From the NCBI RefSeq assembly GCF_038024125.1, contig NZ_CP150662.1, positions 947,501-1,011,500 on the forward strand: a DNA stretch of 64,000 nucleotides. The letters run 5' to 3'. A program made the position numbers and the translations under genes. Source of the DNA: Polaribacter gangjinensis. Its GTDB lineage: Bacteria; Bacteroidota; Bacteroidia; Flavobacteriales; Flavobacteriaceae. Below, piece by piece: positions 27,811 to 37,400 of this stretch. Positions within the stretch are counted from its first letter, which is position 1. Each line of letters starts with the position of its first letter. The notes under the pieces were generated by a model. The model had not been told where the DNA came from, searched no databases, and was given only the letters and a program-made list of their open reading frames with translations.

Positions 27811-28503
27811 ATGAATAAAATGAAATATATAATTATTGGACTTGGAAATTTTGGCGCTTCTTTGGCAATAAAATTAACTTCTCAAGGAAATGAGGTCATA
27901 GGAATTGATAACAATATGACCAAAGTTGACGCATATAAAGAAAAAATTACCCATACCATATGCATGGATTCTACTGATGAGTTTACTGTATCTGGTTTGC
28001 CATTAAATGAAACAGATGTGGTGATTGTTGCCATTGGCGAAGATAAAGGAGCAAATGTGATGACCACTGCATTATTTAAAAATTTACAGGTAAAAAGACT
28101 AATTAGTAGAGCTATTGACCCTCTCCATGAAAAGGTTTTAACCGCAATTGGTGTTCATGAAATTGTACATCCTGAGGAAGAAACTGCTGAGCGTTGGGCA
28201 AAAAAATTATGCATGGCTAATGTGGTAGATTCTTTTGAATTGAGTGATAACTATAGTATTATTGAAATCAGTATTCCTAAAAAATATGTAGGAAAAACAA
28301 TTCTCGAAATCCAGTTACGCAAAAACTACAATATTTTAGCCCTTACTACCATCAAAAAAACTGAAGTAAAAAGTGTCGTTGGAAAATCTAGAAATGAGGA
28401 TAAAGTGCAAGGAGTTGCCTCACCTGATACAATTCTTGAAGAAAATGATATATTGGTTATTTACGGAGAAAATAAAGACTTGAAAAGATTTACCAATCAA
28501 TAA
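27811..28503 (+). CDS. trkA: Potassium uptake regulatory subunit TrkA/KtrA (RCK domain)
   Basis: A 230-residue cytosolic regulator. The N-terminal RCK_N Rossmann domain begins KYIIIGLGNFGASLAIKL (NAD/ATP-binding GxGxxG) with D33 in IGIDNN and a later DVVIVAIGE strand; the C-terminal RCK_C (TrkA_C) domain covers about residues 140-230 (YVGKTILEIQLRKNYNILAL and NDILVIYGENKDLKRF). It binds nucleotide and gates the TrkH subunit encoded immediately upstream; the ATG comes straight after the trkH stop codon. Confidence 0.94.
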   Translation: MNKMKYIIIGLGNFGASLAIKLTSQGNEVIGIDNNMTKVDAYKEKITHTICMDSTDEFTVSGLPLNETDVVIVAIGEDKGANVMTTALFKNLQVKRLISRAIDPLHEKVLTAIGVHEIVHPEEETAERWAKKLCMANVVDSFELSDNYSIIEISIPKKYVGKTILEIQLRKNYNILALTTIKKTEVKSVVGKSRNEDKVQGVASPDTILEENDILVIYGENKDLKRFTNQ

Positions 28504-28518
28504 CTTTGAACCATTTCA

Positions 28519-30024
28519 TTAAAATAATTCTTCGTTATCAATTTCTAAATTTTCTATAAACTCAGAAGCTTTTACAATATCATAATGTAATACTCTATCT
28601 TCTTTAACAAATGATATTTCTTCTCTAAAAGCATTGATAAATGTTTCTAAAAAAGGGGATGTCTTTGCTTTTGCAAAATGCAATGCTTGCGAGGCTGTAA
28701 ACAATTCGATGGCTAAAACAGTTTGTAAATTATCAACCACTTTTTTACATTTTGTAGCGGCATTTGCGCCCATTGAAACATGGTCTTCTTGACCGTTGCT
28801 AGATTCTATCGAATCTACACTTGCTGGAGTTGCATATTGTTTGTTTTGACTTACAATACTTGCAGCTGTATATTGTGGAATCATAAATCCTGAATTTAAG
28901 CCTGGATTTGAAATCAAAAAAGGAGGTAAATGTCTGTGACCCGAAACCAATTGATAGGTTCTTCTTTCAGAAATATTTCCTAATTCCGATAATGCAATGG
29001 CTAAGAAATCCAATCCTAAGGCTAAAGGTTGACCATGAAAATTTCCTCCAGAAATAATTTCATCTTCATCAACAAAAATATTCGGATTATCAGTAACTGA
29101 ATTAACTTCTGTTAAAAAAGTATGGGTTACAAAACGAATAGTATCTTTTGATGCACCATGAACTTGTGGCATACAACGAAATGAATACGGATCTTGAACA
29201 TGTTGTTTTTCTTGTGCAATCAATTCACTTTCATCTAATAATTCCCTTATTCTTTCTGCAGTTTTTAATTGACCAGAATGTGGTCTTACCAAATGAATCA
29301 ATTCATTAAATGGCTCAATTCTACCATCAAAAGCTTCCAAAGAAATTGTTCCAATTACATCAGATAAATACGATAATTTGTGCGCTTTTAACAGACAAAA
29401 AATTCCAAAAGCAGTCATAAATTGTGTACCATTTAACAAAGCCAAACCTTCTTTTGATTGTAATTTTATGATATCCCAAGAAAAAATTTCTAAAACTTCT
29501 TTGGATGATTTTTTTTCGTTGTTGTAATAAACTTCACCCAGACCAATCAATGGTAATGACAAATGAGCTAGGGGAGATAAATCTCCTGAGGCACCTAAAG
29601 AACCTTGTGAAAAAACAACTGGAATAATATCGTTATTATAAAAATCTACCAACCTTTGCACAGTTGTCAATTGCACTCCAGAATGACCATAGCTTAACGA
29701 TTGAATCTTAAAAAGCATCATCAATTTTACAATTTCTTTTGGTACTTCTTCCCCTGTTCCACAAGCATGACTTTTCACCAAATTTTCTTGTAATTTTTGC
29801 AAATTATTTTCTGAAATTTTAACATTATACAAAGCGCCAAAACCAGTATTAATACCATACAAAGGTTTCGCAATCGATTTCGTTTTTTGATCTAAAAAAA
29901 GACGGCACTTGTTAATACTATCTATGGCTGAAGTTGATAGGATAAGTTTTTTATTTTCAACAATGATTTGTTGAATTTTTGATAAATCTAACGGATTTGT
30001 ATCTATTAAGTGAATGAAATTCAT
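28519..30024 (-). CDS. hutH: Histidine ammonia-lyase
   Basis: A 501-residue enzyme of the aromatic amino acid lyase family, which converts L-histidine to urocanate and ammonia, the first step of histidine breakdown. The self-forming MIO cofactor comes from A145-S146-G147 in GSLGASGDLSPLAHL. GINTGFGALYN (residues 58-68), the catalytic Tyr region, and SVDSIESSNGQEDHVSMGANA near the C-terminus (in part: GQEDHVSMGANA) are conserved. The frame runs upstream to 30300, but those codons overlap the divergent lipoprotein gene and its promoter and are not lyase-like, so the ATG at 30024 is chosen. No other hut genes are adjacent. Confidence 0.95.
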   Translation of the reverse strand: MNFIHLIDTNPLDLSKIQQIIVENKKLILSTSAIDSINKCRLFLDQKTKSIAKPLYGINTGFGALYNVKISENNLQKLQENLVKSHACGTGEEVPKEIVKLMMLFKIQSLSYGHSGVQLTTVQRLVDFYNNDIIPVVFSQGSLGASGDLSPLAHLSLPLIGLGEVYYNNEKKSSKEVLEIFSWDIIKLQSKEGLALLNGTQFMTAFGIFCLLKAHKLSYLSDVIGTISLEAFDGRIEPFNELIHLVRPHSGQLKTAERIRELLDESELIAQEKQHVQDPYSFRCMPQVHGASKDTIRFVTHTFLTEVNSVTDNPNIFVDEDEIISGGNFHGQPLALGLDFLAIALSELGNISERRTYQLVSGHRHLPPFLISNPGLNSGFMIPQYTAASIVSQNKQYATPASVDSIESSNGQEDHVSMGANAATKCKKVVDNLQTVLAIELFTASQALHFAKAKTSPFLETFINAFREEISFVKEDRVLHYDIVKASEFIENLEIDNEELF

Positions 30025-30107
30025 ATTGATTTGATTGAACCCCAAAAGTGCAAATTCCCAATTGTATATGCAAACGATTTTAACAATATTATGCGTTTTA
30101 AAAACTA

Positions 30108-30115
30108 TATATTTG
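30108..30115 (+). promoter_or_regulatory. Promoter -7 element for the TlpA-like lipoprotein gene
   Basis: TATATTTG is a perfect TAnnTTTG box 21 bases before the ATG at 30137, in the divergent gap with hutH. No good TTG -33 box is visible. Confidence 0.5.
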
Positions 30116-30136
30116 CAAAAATTTATATAAACATCG

Positions 30137-31165
30137 ATGAAAAATATTAGTATTCTTTTTCTTAGTATTTTACTCTTAAGTGCCTGTAAAAACTCTGAAA
30201 AAAAAGATTTTGTAACCCTCTCAGGAAACATTGAAAATAATACAGATTCTATTATCAGAATTTTTAACAGAGAAGGTATTGTAAAAGAATTCGCTATCAA
30301 TAAAGACGGAAGTTTTAAAGATACACTAAAAGTGAAGGAAGCAGCAATTTATAATTTTACCACAGAAAGCAACAAAAATGTGCCAATTTTCTTAAAAAAT
30401 GGATATGATATTTCGATTAAGGGCGAAGCATCAGACTTTTTTGAAACTTTCGTATTTTCAGGAGAAGGTGCTGAAAACAGCAATTTTATCATCGCTCAAA
30501 TAAAACAAAGCAGAAGTTTAGGAGATCCAAAAGATATATTAGCGTTAGAATCTTCTGAGTTTCAAAAAAAACTTAATCAAATCAAAAATTCGTACGATAG
30601 TATTTTACATTCTTATAAAAACTTAGATAGTACTCTTTTTGTAAATGTTAAATCTCAAAATCAGCAATTGATTGGTTATTTTGAGAGTGCTTATGCAAAA
30701 AATCAAATTATGGGAGAAGGAAAGCCTTCACCAAAATTTGAAAATTATGTAGATTACAAAGGTGGTAAAAAATCACTAGATTCATTCATAGGTAAATATG
30801 TATATATTGATGTTTGGGCAACTTGGTGTGGTCCTTGTATTGCACAATTTCCGTATTTAAAAGAGTTAAAAACAGTTTATAAAAATAAAAATATTGTTTT
30901 TGTGGGAATTTCAACAGACGAAGATTCAAGAAATGGAGGCTCTTGGGAAGCTGCTGAAAAAAAATGGCGTGACTTTGTAAAAGAAAAAAATCTTGGTGAT
31001 GTGCAACTTTGGTCAGGAAGAGATTTTAGTTTTCAACAAGCTTATGAAATCAACGCAATTCCAAGATTTATTTTGATAGATCCAGATGGAAAAATTGTAA
31101 GTGCTGATGCTCCTCGCCCTTCTGATCCAAATTTAAGAACATTGTTAGATTCATTTGATTTATAA
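30137..31165 (+). CDS. TlpA-like thioredoxin-fold lipoprotein
   Basis: A 342-residue lipoprotein: the signal peptide ends in the lipobox LLLSACKN (C17). The N-terminal part (about residues 25-120) has the pattern of the DUF4369 domain often found before AhpC/TSA-type thioredoxin domains in Bacteroidetes. The C-terminal thioredoxin domain (about residues 195-342) has the active site WATWCGPC (C231, C234) and the cis-proline in INAIPRFILID. It should act in the periplasm or on the membrane surface as a thiol-disulfide oxidoreductase. A perfect palindrome covers its stop codon. Confidence 0.92.
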   Translation: MKNISILFLSILLLSACKNSEKKDFVTLSGNIENNTDSIIRIFNREGIVKEFAINKDGSFKDTLKVKEAAIYNFTTESNKNVPIFLKNGYDISIKGEASDFFETFVFSGEGAENSNFIIAQIKQSRSLGDPKDILALESSEFQKKLNQIKNSYDSILHSYKNLDSTLFVNVKSQNQQLIGYFESAYAKNQIMGEGKPSPKFENYVDYKGGKKSLDSFIGKYVYIDVWATWCGPCIAQFPYLKELKTVYKNKNIVFVGISTDEDSRNGGSWEAAEKKWRDFVKEKNLGDVQLWSGRDFSFQQAYEINAIPRFILIDPDGKIVSADAPRPSDPNLRTLLDSFDL

Positions 31166-31178
31166 ATCAAATGAATCT
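31147..31178 (+). terminator. Perfect 32-base palindrome over the stop codon, probable terminator
   Basis: AGATTCATTTGATTTA (31147-31162) is followed directly by its exact reverse complement TAAATCAAATGAATCT (31163-31178), and the stop codon TAA sits at the centre. Only a weak T-rich tail (AATTTTA) follows, so termination is likely but not certain; mRNA 3'-end protection is another role. Confidence 0.55.
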
Positions 31179-31190
31179 AATTTTATATTC

Positions 31191-31397
31191 TTAGAAACTT
31201 AAAATTTTGATTAATTTGCTTGTCAATCTTGTAAAGAAATTGATGAAAAGAATTAATGAACTAAAAAACACCATGATAATTCCGAAATCTAAAAATGATT
31301 CTACGTCATTCAAATTCATTAAATATTTTCCAGCTTTCATAATGATGTAAAAAGTAATAAGGAAAAAGATAATTTGTTGAAAAGTGCTCTTGTACAT
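31191..31397 (-). CDS. Small membrane protein, unknown
   Basis: A 68-residue protein, MYKSTFQQIIFFLITFYIIM at its start, with two hydrophobic segments (about residues 8-22 and 38-56) and a basic C-terminus (LTSKLIKILSF). It is convergent with the TlpA-like gene, 25 bases apart. No family is recognised; the clean two-helix layout and free-standing position favour a real gene over chance. Confidence 0.5.
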   Translation of the reverse strand: MYKSTFQQIIFFLITFYIIMKAGKYLMNLNDVESFLDFGIIMVFFSSLILFINFFTRLTSKLIKILSF

Positions 31398-31552
31398 AAT
31401 TTAAGTTTTAGAGGGTTTATATTAAAATTATACCCCAAAGTTCTACATAATATTGATTTTAAAATTTATTATTAGTTAAACTGCAAATAAGTGTCGATAA
31501 ACGGAAATATTTTTTAGACGAACTAGTTTCGGTTTTCTAAAATTAAGCAAAC

Positions 31553-31588
31553 AAAAAAGGCAAAATTCAATTGAATTTTGCCTTTTTT
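31553..31588. terminator. Terminator downstream of accA
   Basis: AAAAAAGGCAAAATTCAA (31553-31570) and TTGAATTTTGCCTTTTTT (31571-31588) form a perfect inverted repeat with T-tracts on both strands. It lies 21 bases past the accA stop on the minus strand. Confidence 0.9.
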
Positions 31589-31609
31589 GTTAATGTTTGC
31601 AATAAGATA

Positions 31610-32563
31610 TTATTCTTTATAAACACCCATTTCTGAATATTTATCCATTCTTTTCGCTACTAAATCAGCATCAGACAAATCTTTTAATTCATCAAAAGCT
31701 TCCAATATTTGAGCCTCTACTGCTTTAAAAGCCCCTTCTCTATCTGTATGTGCACCACCTATTGGTTCTTTAATGATGCCATCAATCAAGTTTAACTTTT
31801 TCATATCAGCACCAGTCAATTTTAAAGCCTCAGCAGCTTGCTCTTTAAACTCCCAACTTCTCCATAAAATAGATGAACAAGATTCAGGAGAAATTACAGT
31901 ATACCAAGTATTTTCCATCATATACACTCTATCTCCTACTCCAATTCCTAAAGCACCACCAGAAGCTCCTTCACCAATAACGATGGCAATAATCGGAGTT
32001 TTTAAACGTGTCATTTCAAAAATATTTCTGGCAATGGCTTCACCTTGTCCACGTTCTTCTGCCTCTAATCCAGGATATGCACCAGGAGTATCTAACAAAG
32101 TAACAACTGGAATTCTGAATTTCTCAGCCATTTTCATTAAGCGCAACGCTTTTCTATATCCTTCAGGATTTGCCATTCCGAAGTTTCTATACTGACGAGT
32201 TTTGGTATTGTATCCTTTTTGCTGACCAATTACCATGAACGATTGATCACCAATTTTTCCTAAACCACCCACCATTGCTTTGTCATCTTTTACGTTTCTA
32301 TCACCATGAAGTTCCATAAAAGTTTCTCCAAAAATTGCACGGATATAATCCATGGTATAAGGTCTGTTTGGATGTCTTGACAATTGAACTCTTTGCCAAG
32401 GAGTTAAGTTTTTGTAGATATCTTTTCTAGCTTCCGCTAATTTCTTTTCAATTTTTTTACAAGTTGCAGTAACATCAACATCGCTTTCTTCGCCAATTAT
32501 TTGACATTTTTCAAGTTGTTCTTGAAGTTCTTTAATTGGCATTTCAAAGTCTAGATATTCCAT
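31610..32563 (-). CDS. accA: Acetyl-CoA carboxylase carboxyltransferase subunit alpha
   Basis: A 317-residue protein of usual length. With AccD it transfers the carboxyl group from biotin to acetyl-CoA, making malonyl-CoA for fatty acid synthesis. Recognisable blocks are [59 protein letters not shown] and the oxyanion-hole [29 protein letters not shown] closes the active site. The ATG is supported by the family's N-terminal helix ([18 protein letters not shown]). Confidence 0.97.
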   Translation of the reverse strand: MEYLDFEMPIKELQEQLEKCQIIGEESDVDVTATCKKIEKKLAEARKDIYKNLTPWQRVQLSRHPNRPYTMDYIRAIFGETFMELHGDRNVKDDKAMVGGLGKIGDQSFMVIGQQKGYNTKTRQYRNFGMANPEGYRKALRLMKMAEKFRIPVVTLLDTPGAYPGLEAEERGQGEAIARNIFEMTRLKTPIIAIVIGEGASGGALGIGVGDRVYMMENTWYTVISPESCSSILWRSWEFKEQAAEALKLTGADMKKLNLIDGIIKEPIGGAHTDREGAFKAVEAQILEAFDELKDLSDADLVAKRMDKYSEMGVYKE

Positions 32564-32635
32564 TTTGTAGGTATTTTGAATTCATTATTTGATGTAACAA
32601 ACATACTATAAAAAATACTCTTTTCAGAAAAAAAG

Positions 32636-33550
32636 TTACTTTTTTAGCTGTGTATGTTCTTTAAACTTTTGTTTGATTGTTGCCTGGTTTTTAATAATGC
32701 CATTTGCTAAAACGACTCCGAAAACAATTAAAGCTCCAAAATAAAATGCTGGATTCATTTTTTCTTTCTCTCCAAAAATTATTAAAGCTAGGATAATTGC
32801 ATAAATTGGTTCTAAATTAATAGTCAACATTACTGTGTAAGGAGATAGATATTTCATGACTTTTACAGAAGCAATAAATGCATAAGCTGTGCAAACACTG
32901 CTTAAAATCGCTAGGAAAACCCAATCCATAGTAGGAATTATAAAGAAAGTTGATGAAAATCCGTTTGAAAAAAATAAATAGATTGCTACGAAAACTGTCC
33001 CAAAAAAAAGTTGATATAACGAAATACTATTAGCATCATATTTTTTAACGAAAAGTCCGTTGAAAACTGCAAAAAGTGATCCTAAAAAGGAAGAAAGCAA
33101 TGCATACATAATTCCTAATTGATACTGGCTTTCAAAATTAAATATGATATACAATCCTGCAATTACTAATAATCCCAAAACAATTTCAAGGAATTTTATC
33201 CTCCTTCTAAAAAAAACAGGTTCAATTAACGATGTAAAAAAAGCGCCTGTGCTCATGGTAACTAAAGCCACAGAAACATTAGATACTTTGATTGCTTTGA
33301 AAAAGAAAATCCAATGAGTTGCAATGATTATTCCAGTTAATAAAAATTTTACAATTCCTTCTTTGTCCAGTAAAAATGACTTTTTTTTATATAAAAAAAA
33401 CAAGAAGATAAAGAAAACTGCTAATCCCATTCTAAAAAAGACTAGTGGAATTGCTTCTAAAGAAATCAAGGCACCTAAAATTGCTGTAAATCCCCAAATA
33501 AAAACGATGAGGTGTAATAGAAGATAATTCTTCAGTTTATTTTCTAGCAT
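32636..33550 (-). CDS. EamA/DMT-family membrane exporter
   Basis: A 304-residue protein with ten hydrophobic segments in two halves, the EamA duplication typical of the drug/metabolite transporter superfamily. FIWGFTAILGALISLEAIPLVFFRMGLA (in part: VFFRMGLA) in the first half and TINLEPIYAIILALIIFGEKE in the second (in part: NLEPIYAIILALIIFGE) are characteristic. The start at 33550 (MLENKLKNYLLL) overlaps the end of the upstream permease gene by 14 bases, so translation is probably coupled. Substrate unknown; many relatives export amino acids or metabolites. Confidence 0.88.
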   Translation of the reverse strand: MLENKLKNYLLLHLIVFIWGFTAILGALISLEAIPLVFFRMGLAVFFIFLFFLYKKKSFLLDKEGIVKFLLTGIIIATHWIFFFKAIKVSNVSVALVTMSTGAFFTSLIEPVFFRRRIKFLEIVLGLLVIAGLYIIFNFESQYQLGIMYALLSSFLGSLFAVFNGLFVKKYDANSISLYQLFFGTVFVAIYLFFSNGFSSTFFIIPTMDWVFLAILSSVCTAYAFIASVKVMKYLSPYTVMLTINLEPIYAIILALIIFGEKEKMNPAFYFGALIVFGVVLANGIIKNQATIKQKFKEHTQLKK

Positions 33551-34628
33551 GATAAAAAAGATAAGATGCCACAATTGCAAACATCATATTTGGCATCCAA
33601 ACGTATAAAAGCGAGTTTACGCCTGCAACTGCTCCTAAAACTTCGGATATTTTCAGTAAAAAAACATACACAAACATCAAACCAACACCAATTGCCAAAT
33701 TAACACCTGTACCTCCTCTTCTTTTTCTGAAAGCCAAACAAACAGCTATCAAAGTTAAAATATAAGAAGCAATGGGCAGGCTTGTTCTTTTATGCAATTC
33801 AACCAAATAGGCATTGAGGTTTTTAACACCTCTTTTTTGAGAAACATCAATAAAATTGATCAATTCAGGAGATGGCATTTCTTGAGATAATGCCGATTTG
33901 TATATCAAATCTTTAGGTGTAAAATTAAAAAGTGTGTCTATTTTATTTCCTGAAGAAATGAAATCTCTTTTGTCGTATAATTTTCTCAATCGCCAATTTG
34001 TCAATGAAAAAACAGAATCTTTTGGATTGAATGTGATATAATCAGCTACCAATTTCGATTTCAATTGTAATCCATCATACACTTCTGTGGTGAAATCATA
34101 CCCAGAATTATTATCTGTATTAAAACTTTTGATAAAAATATAGGTACTATCTGTAAGTTGTAAACTAAAATCATTTACAAATTTAAATTCTTGTTGTTGA
34201 GTATTACTAGCAAGGTATTCTTGTTCGAATTTTTTCCGTGTTTTACTACTATTGGGTACCACAAAATGATTCATCAAAAGTGATAAAAATGTGACCAAAG
34301 TTGCGCCAACGAAATAAGGATATAAAAAACGAACAAACGAAACTTTTGCATTATTAATTGCTATGATTTCTGTGTTATTAGAGAGTTTTGTTGTGAATAG
34401 AATTACTGCCAAAAAGAGTGCCAATGGCATGAATGTGTTGGTATAGTAAATCGTAAAATTGATGTAATAATCATTCACAATTTCTGATAAACCCAAGTTA
34501 GGATGTTGCAAAAAATTATCTACTTTTTCTGCAATATCAATGGCAATCGCAATAGGAATCAATATCAATAAGGTAAACAAAAAAGTTACCAAAAAATTCT
34601 TTAATATGTACCTATCTATAATTTTCAA
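33537..34628 (-). CDS. LptF/LptG (YjgP/YjgQ) family permease
   Basis: A 363-residue protein with three N-terminal hydrophobic helices (to about residue 120), a periplasmic beta-jellyroll-like stretch (about residues 125-270), and three C-terminal helices (about residues 280-360). This is the layout of LptF/LptG, membrane subunits of the ABC system that extracts lipopolysaccharide and sends it to the outer membrane. MKIIDRYILKNFLVTFLFTL is a standard start of the family. Which of F or G it is cannot be told; the genes sit in an operon order tgt, this gene, EamA. Confidence 0.92.
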   Translation of the reverse strand: MKIIDRYILKNFLVTFLFTLLILIPIAIAIDIAEKVDNFLQHPNLGLSEIVNDYYINFTIYYTNTFMPLALFLAVILFTTKLSNNTEIIAINNAKVSFVRFLYPYFVGATLVTFLSLLMNHFVVPNSSKTRKKFEQEYLASNTQQQEFKFVNDFSLQLTDSTYIFIKSFNTDNNSGYDFTTEVYDGLQLKSKLVADYITFNPKDSVFSLTNWRLRKLYDKRDFISSGNKIDTLFNFTPKDLIYKSALSQEMPSPELINFIDVSQKRGVKNLNAYLVELHKRTSLPIASYILTLIAVCLAFRKRRGGTGVNLAIGVGLMFVYVFLLKISEVLGAVAGVNSLLYVWMPNMMFAIVASYLFYHARK

Positions 34629-34630
34629 AA

Positions 34631-35761
34631 CTACAAACGTTTATCCATTTGAATGACCATTTTGTCTTTCCATTCTCTAAAATCGCCCGCTAAAATATGT
34701 TCTCTAGCTTGTCTTGTCAACCACAAATAAAATCCTAAATTATGGATGGTTGCAATTTGCTTTCCTAACATTTCATTTGCAGCAAATAAGTGACGAAGAT
34801 AGGCTTTTGTGTATAAAGTATCTACATAAGTTATTGCCATTTCATCAATTGGCGAAAAATCATTTTCCCACTTTTTATTTTTGATATTTATGGTTCCATG
34901 TGCCGTAAAAAGCATTCCATTTCTGGCATTTCTTGTAGGCATTACACAATCAAACATATCAATTCCGAGTGCAATATTTTCTAAAATATTGATAGGTGTG
35001 CCAACTCCCATCAAATATCGAGGTTTATCTTCTGGTAAAATTGCGGTTACAATTTCGGTCATTGCATACATTTCTTCAGCAGGTTCACCTACTGAAAGTC
35101 CGCCAATTGCATTTCCTTGAGCACCAGCATTGGCGATATAATCTGCAGATTGTTTGCGCAAATCCTTATAGGTACTTCCTTGAACAATAGGAAAAAACGT
35201 TTGTTCATAACCATATTTGAATGGCAATTTTTCTAAATGATTGATACATCTATCCAACCACCTGTGAGTCATATGCATAGAACGTTTTGCGTAATTGTAA
35301 TCACAAGGATAAGGAGTGCATTCATCAAAAGCCATGATGATATCTGCACCAATTTCACGCTGAATTTCCATCACATTTTCGGGAGTAAAAACGTGTGTTG
35401 AGCCATCAATATGACTTTTAAACTTTACGCCTTCTTCATTAATTTTACGATTGCTTGACAAAGAATACACTTGATAACCGCCAGAATCTGTCAAGATATT
35501 TCGATCCCAATTCATAAATTTATGCAAACCTCCAGCTTGTTCTAAGATGGATGTTTTAGGACGTAAAAAAAGATGATAGGTATTTCCTAAAATAATATCA
35601 GGATTGATCTCGTTTTTCAATTCAGTTTGATGCACACCTTTTACAGTACCAACTGTTCCAACTGGCATAAAAATAGGTGTTTGAATTTCGCCATGATCAG
35701 TAGTGATAACTCCTGCTCTGGCTTTACTTTTTGGGTCTGTGAGTTTTAAATCGAATTTCAT
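34631..35761 (-). CDS. tgt: Queuine/preQ1 tRNA-ribosyltransferase, apparently lacking the zinc site
   Basis: A 376-residue tRNA-guanine transglycosylase, which exchanges the wobble guanine in GUN anticodons for preQ1 on the way to queuosine. D92 in TDSGGYQV and the nucleophile D271 in FDCVMPTRNARNG are present. The family's zinc motif CxCxxC should fall at about residues 306-316, where the sequence reads PIDEMAITYVDTLYTKAYLRHL (in part: DEMAITYVDTLYTK) with no cysteines, though the downstream H340 is kept. The start at 35761 (MKFDLKLTD) is chosen over an upstream in-frame ATG at 35779. The stop is 2 bases before the Lpt permease start. Confidence 0.95.
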   Translation of the reverse strand: MKFDLKLTDPKSKARAGVITTDHGEIQTPIFMPVGTVGTVKGVHQTELKNEINPDIILGNTYHLFLRPKTSILEQAGGLHKFMNWDRNILTDSGGYQVYSLSSNRKINEEGVKFKSHIDGSTHVFTPENVMEIQREIGADIIMAFDECTPYPCDYNYAKRSMHMTHRWLDRCINHLEKLPFKYGYEQTFFPIVQGSTYKDLRKQSADYIANAGAQGNAIGGLSVGEPAEEMYAMTEIVTAILPEDKPRYLMGVGTPINILENIALGIDMFDCVMPTRNARNGMLFTAHGTINIKNKKWENDFSPIDEMAITYVDTLYTKAYLRHLFAANEMLGKQIATIHNLGFYLWLTRQAREHILAGDFREWKDKMVIQMDKRL

Positions 35762-35822
35762 TGTCGGCAAAGATACCAATATTGTGAGAAGTGAAAAACT
35801 AAAATAATTTTAAAGATACGTG

Positions 35823-36707
35823 TTAAAATCTTCGCTTTGATTTTGATGAAAAGCCAGAATTATTCTTTTTGTTTTTTGGAGAAGATTTTCTAAAAACACT
35901 GCTTTTCTTATTGAAATCATCTTTCAAAGAAGTGAGTTTCTTTTTAGGTTTGGTACTTTTTTTTGGTTTTTCTTCTATTGAAGCTTCCTCTGTTTTTGAT
36001 GAGGTTGCTATCATTTTTTGAATTTCAGAAAGCTCATTTTCAGTGAGTTCTCGCCAATCACCCAATTGTAAATTGCCCAACTCAACATTCATAATTCGAG
36101 TGCGTTTTAGCTTTACAACTTCGTAATTCAAATATTCACACATTCTTCGAATTTGACGGTTCAAACCCTGAACTAAAATAATTTTAAAGACTTTTTCTGA
36201 TATTTTTTCAACCTTACATTTTTTGGTGGTGGTTCCTAAAATTGGGATTCCATTGCTCATTTTTTGAATGAACACATCATCAATAACTTTGTCAACAGTC
36301 ACAATATATTCTTTTTCGTGTTGATTTCCAGCACGTAAAATTTTGTTGACAATATCGCCATCATTTGTCAAAAAAATCAAGCCTTCAGATGGTTTATCTA
36401 AACGTCCAATAGGAAACAAACGTTCAGGATGTTTGATTTCTTTTAAGATGTTATTTTTCTCTTTTGTATCCGTAGTTGAAACGATTCCAACTGGTTTGTG
36501 GTAAGCAATGTAAAGTGTTTTTGGTTTGAAATTGACAACACGTCCATCCAATTTTACCACATCATTTTTTGAAACCCTATTGCCTAATTTTGTAGGATTT
36601 CCATTGATGGTAACTCTTCCTTCTAAAATAAATTTTTCAGCTTCTCTGCGTGAGCAAATACCTGTGGAACTTATAAATTTATTAAGATTAATTGAATCTA
36701 GAGTCAT
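35823..36707 (-). CDS. rluF: 23S rRNA pseudouridine synthase, RluF/RluB family
   Basis: A 294-residue enzyme. An S4 RNA-binding domain (about residues 5-60, [20 protein letters not shown] in part) precedes the RsuA-type catalytic domain. The catalytic aspartate is D104 in [32 protein letters not shown] is the family's motif III region. The closest E. coli counterpart is RluF, which modifies U2604 of 23S rRNA; the exact target base is inferred. The last 60 residues are a lysine-rich, low-complexity tail ([30 protein letters not shown]) probably binding RNA. Confidence 0.9.
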   Translation of the reverse strand: MTLDSINLNKFISSTGICSRREAEKFILEGRVTINGNPTKLGNRVSKNDVVKLDGRVVNFKPKTLYIAYHKPVGIVSTTDTKEKNNILKEIKHPERLFPIGRLDKPSEGLIFLTNDGDIVNKILRAGNQHEKEYIVTVDKVIDDVFIQKMSNGIPILGTTTKKCKVEKISEKVFKIILVQGLNRQIRRMCEYLNYEVVKLKRTRIMNVELGNLQLGDWRELTENELSEIQKMIATSSKTEEASIEEKPKKSTKPKKKLTSLKDDFNKKSSVFRKSSPKNKKNNSGFSSKSKRRF

Positions 36708-36746
36708 GATTTTTTATACAATTCAGTTGCAAAAATAGGCAATCTA

Positions 36747-37349
36747 TTAACGTTGAATGGTTCTAAATGTTAAATTAATTCTAGGAGAAATCACTTTTTT
36801 TGAAGGAGGCAATCTGTGCAACCAATGTGTTTGTGTTTCTCCCTTCATCACCAACAAACTTCCGTGTTCTAAAATTACATCAACTCTGTGATTGTTTTCT
36901 TTATGTTTGAACGAAAATTTGCGAGTAGCCCCCAAAGAAACTGAGGCAATTGCGCCATTTTTTTTCAACATTTTTTCTCCATCTGAATGATATGCCATGC
37001 CTTCTTCCCCTGAATGATATAAATTTAGCAAGCAAGAGTTATAGGTTTCCTCAGACTCTTTTTCAACAATTTGTTTTAATGCTAGTAATTCATTCGTCCA
37101 AATATTAGCCTTTTTGGTTATTTTGGAATAAGTATAATCAAATTCTTCGTCACCAAACCAAGCTACTTTTCGTTTTGTAGTGATGATTTTACCAAAAATA
37201 ATGGCTTGATCATGTTCCCAAGGAATGGTTTCAAAGAAATTCTTATAATAAAAATCGGCTTCAATTTTTGTTAAAAAAACACCGTGATTATTGGTAATAC
37301 CGTCAAAAGGTAAAATATTGATGACTTTTTCAGTAGTAAATAAATCCAT
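36747..37349 (-). CDS. Alpha-ketoglutarate-dependent DNA repair dioxygenase, AlkB family (ALKBH2-like)
   Basis: A 200-residue Fe(II)/2-oxoglutarate dioxygenase. The iron ligands are H121 and D123 (YHSDGEK) and H178 (THWLHRLPP); the 2-oxoglutarate-binding arginine is R190, with R196 (SPRINLTFR). The arrangement THW-H-LP...PR-NLTFR is closest to the ALKBH2/ALKBH3 branch rather than to E. coli AlkB. It should reverse alkyl damage such as 1-methyladenine and 3-methylcytosine in DNA. It is transcribed alone or with rluF downstream, 39 bases away. Confidence 0.92.
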   Translation of the reverse strand: MDLFTTEKVINILPFDGITNNHGVFLTKIEADFYYKNFFETIPWEHDQAIIFGKIITTKRKVAWFGDEEFDYTYSKITKKANIWTNELLALKQIVEKESEETYNSCLLNLYHSGEEGMAYHSDGEKMLKKNGAIASVSLGATRKFSFKHKENNHRVDVILEHGSLLVMKGETQTHWLHRLPPSKKVISPRINLTFRTIQR

Positions 37350-37400
37350 TGCATAAAAATAGTAAAAAATGAGATATTGACTCTTTTCCTACAATCAATT

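Noticed and set aside
30025-30300. Upstream in-frame extension of hutH by 92 codons
   Set aside because: It overlaps the divergent lipoprotein gene and its promoter, and the residues are not lyase-like. The ATG at 30024 fits the family.
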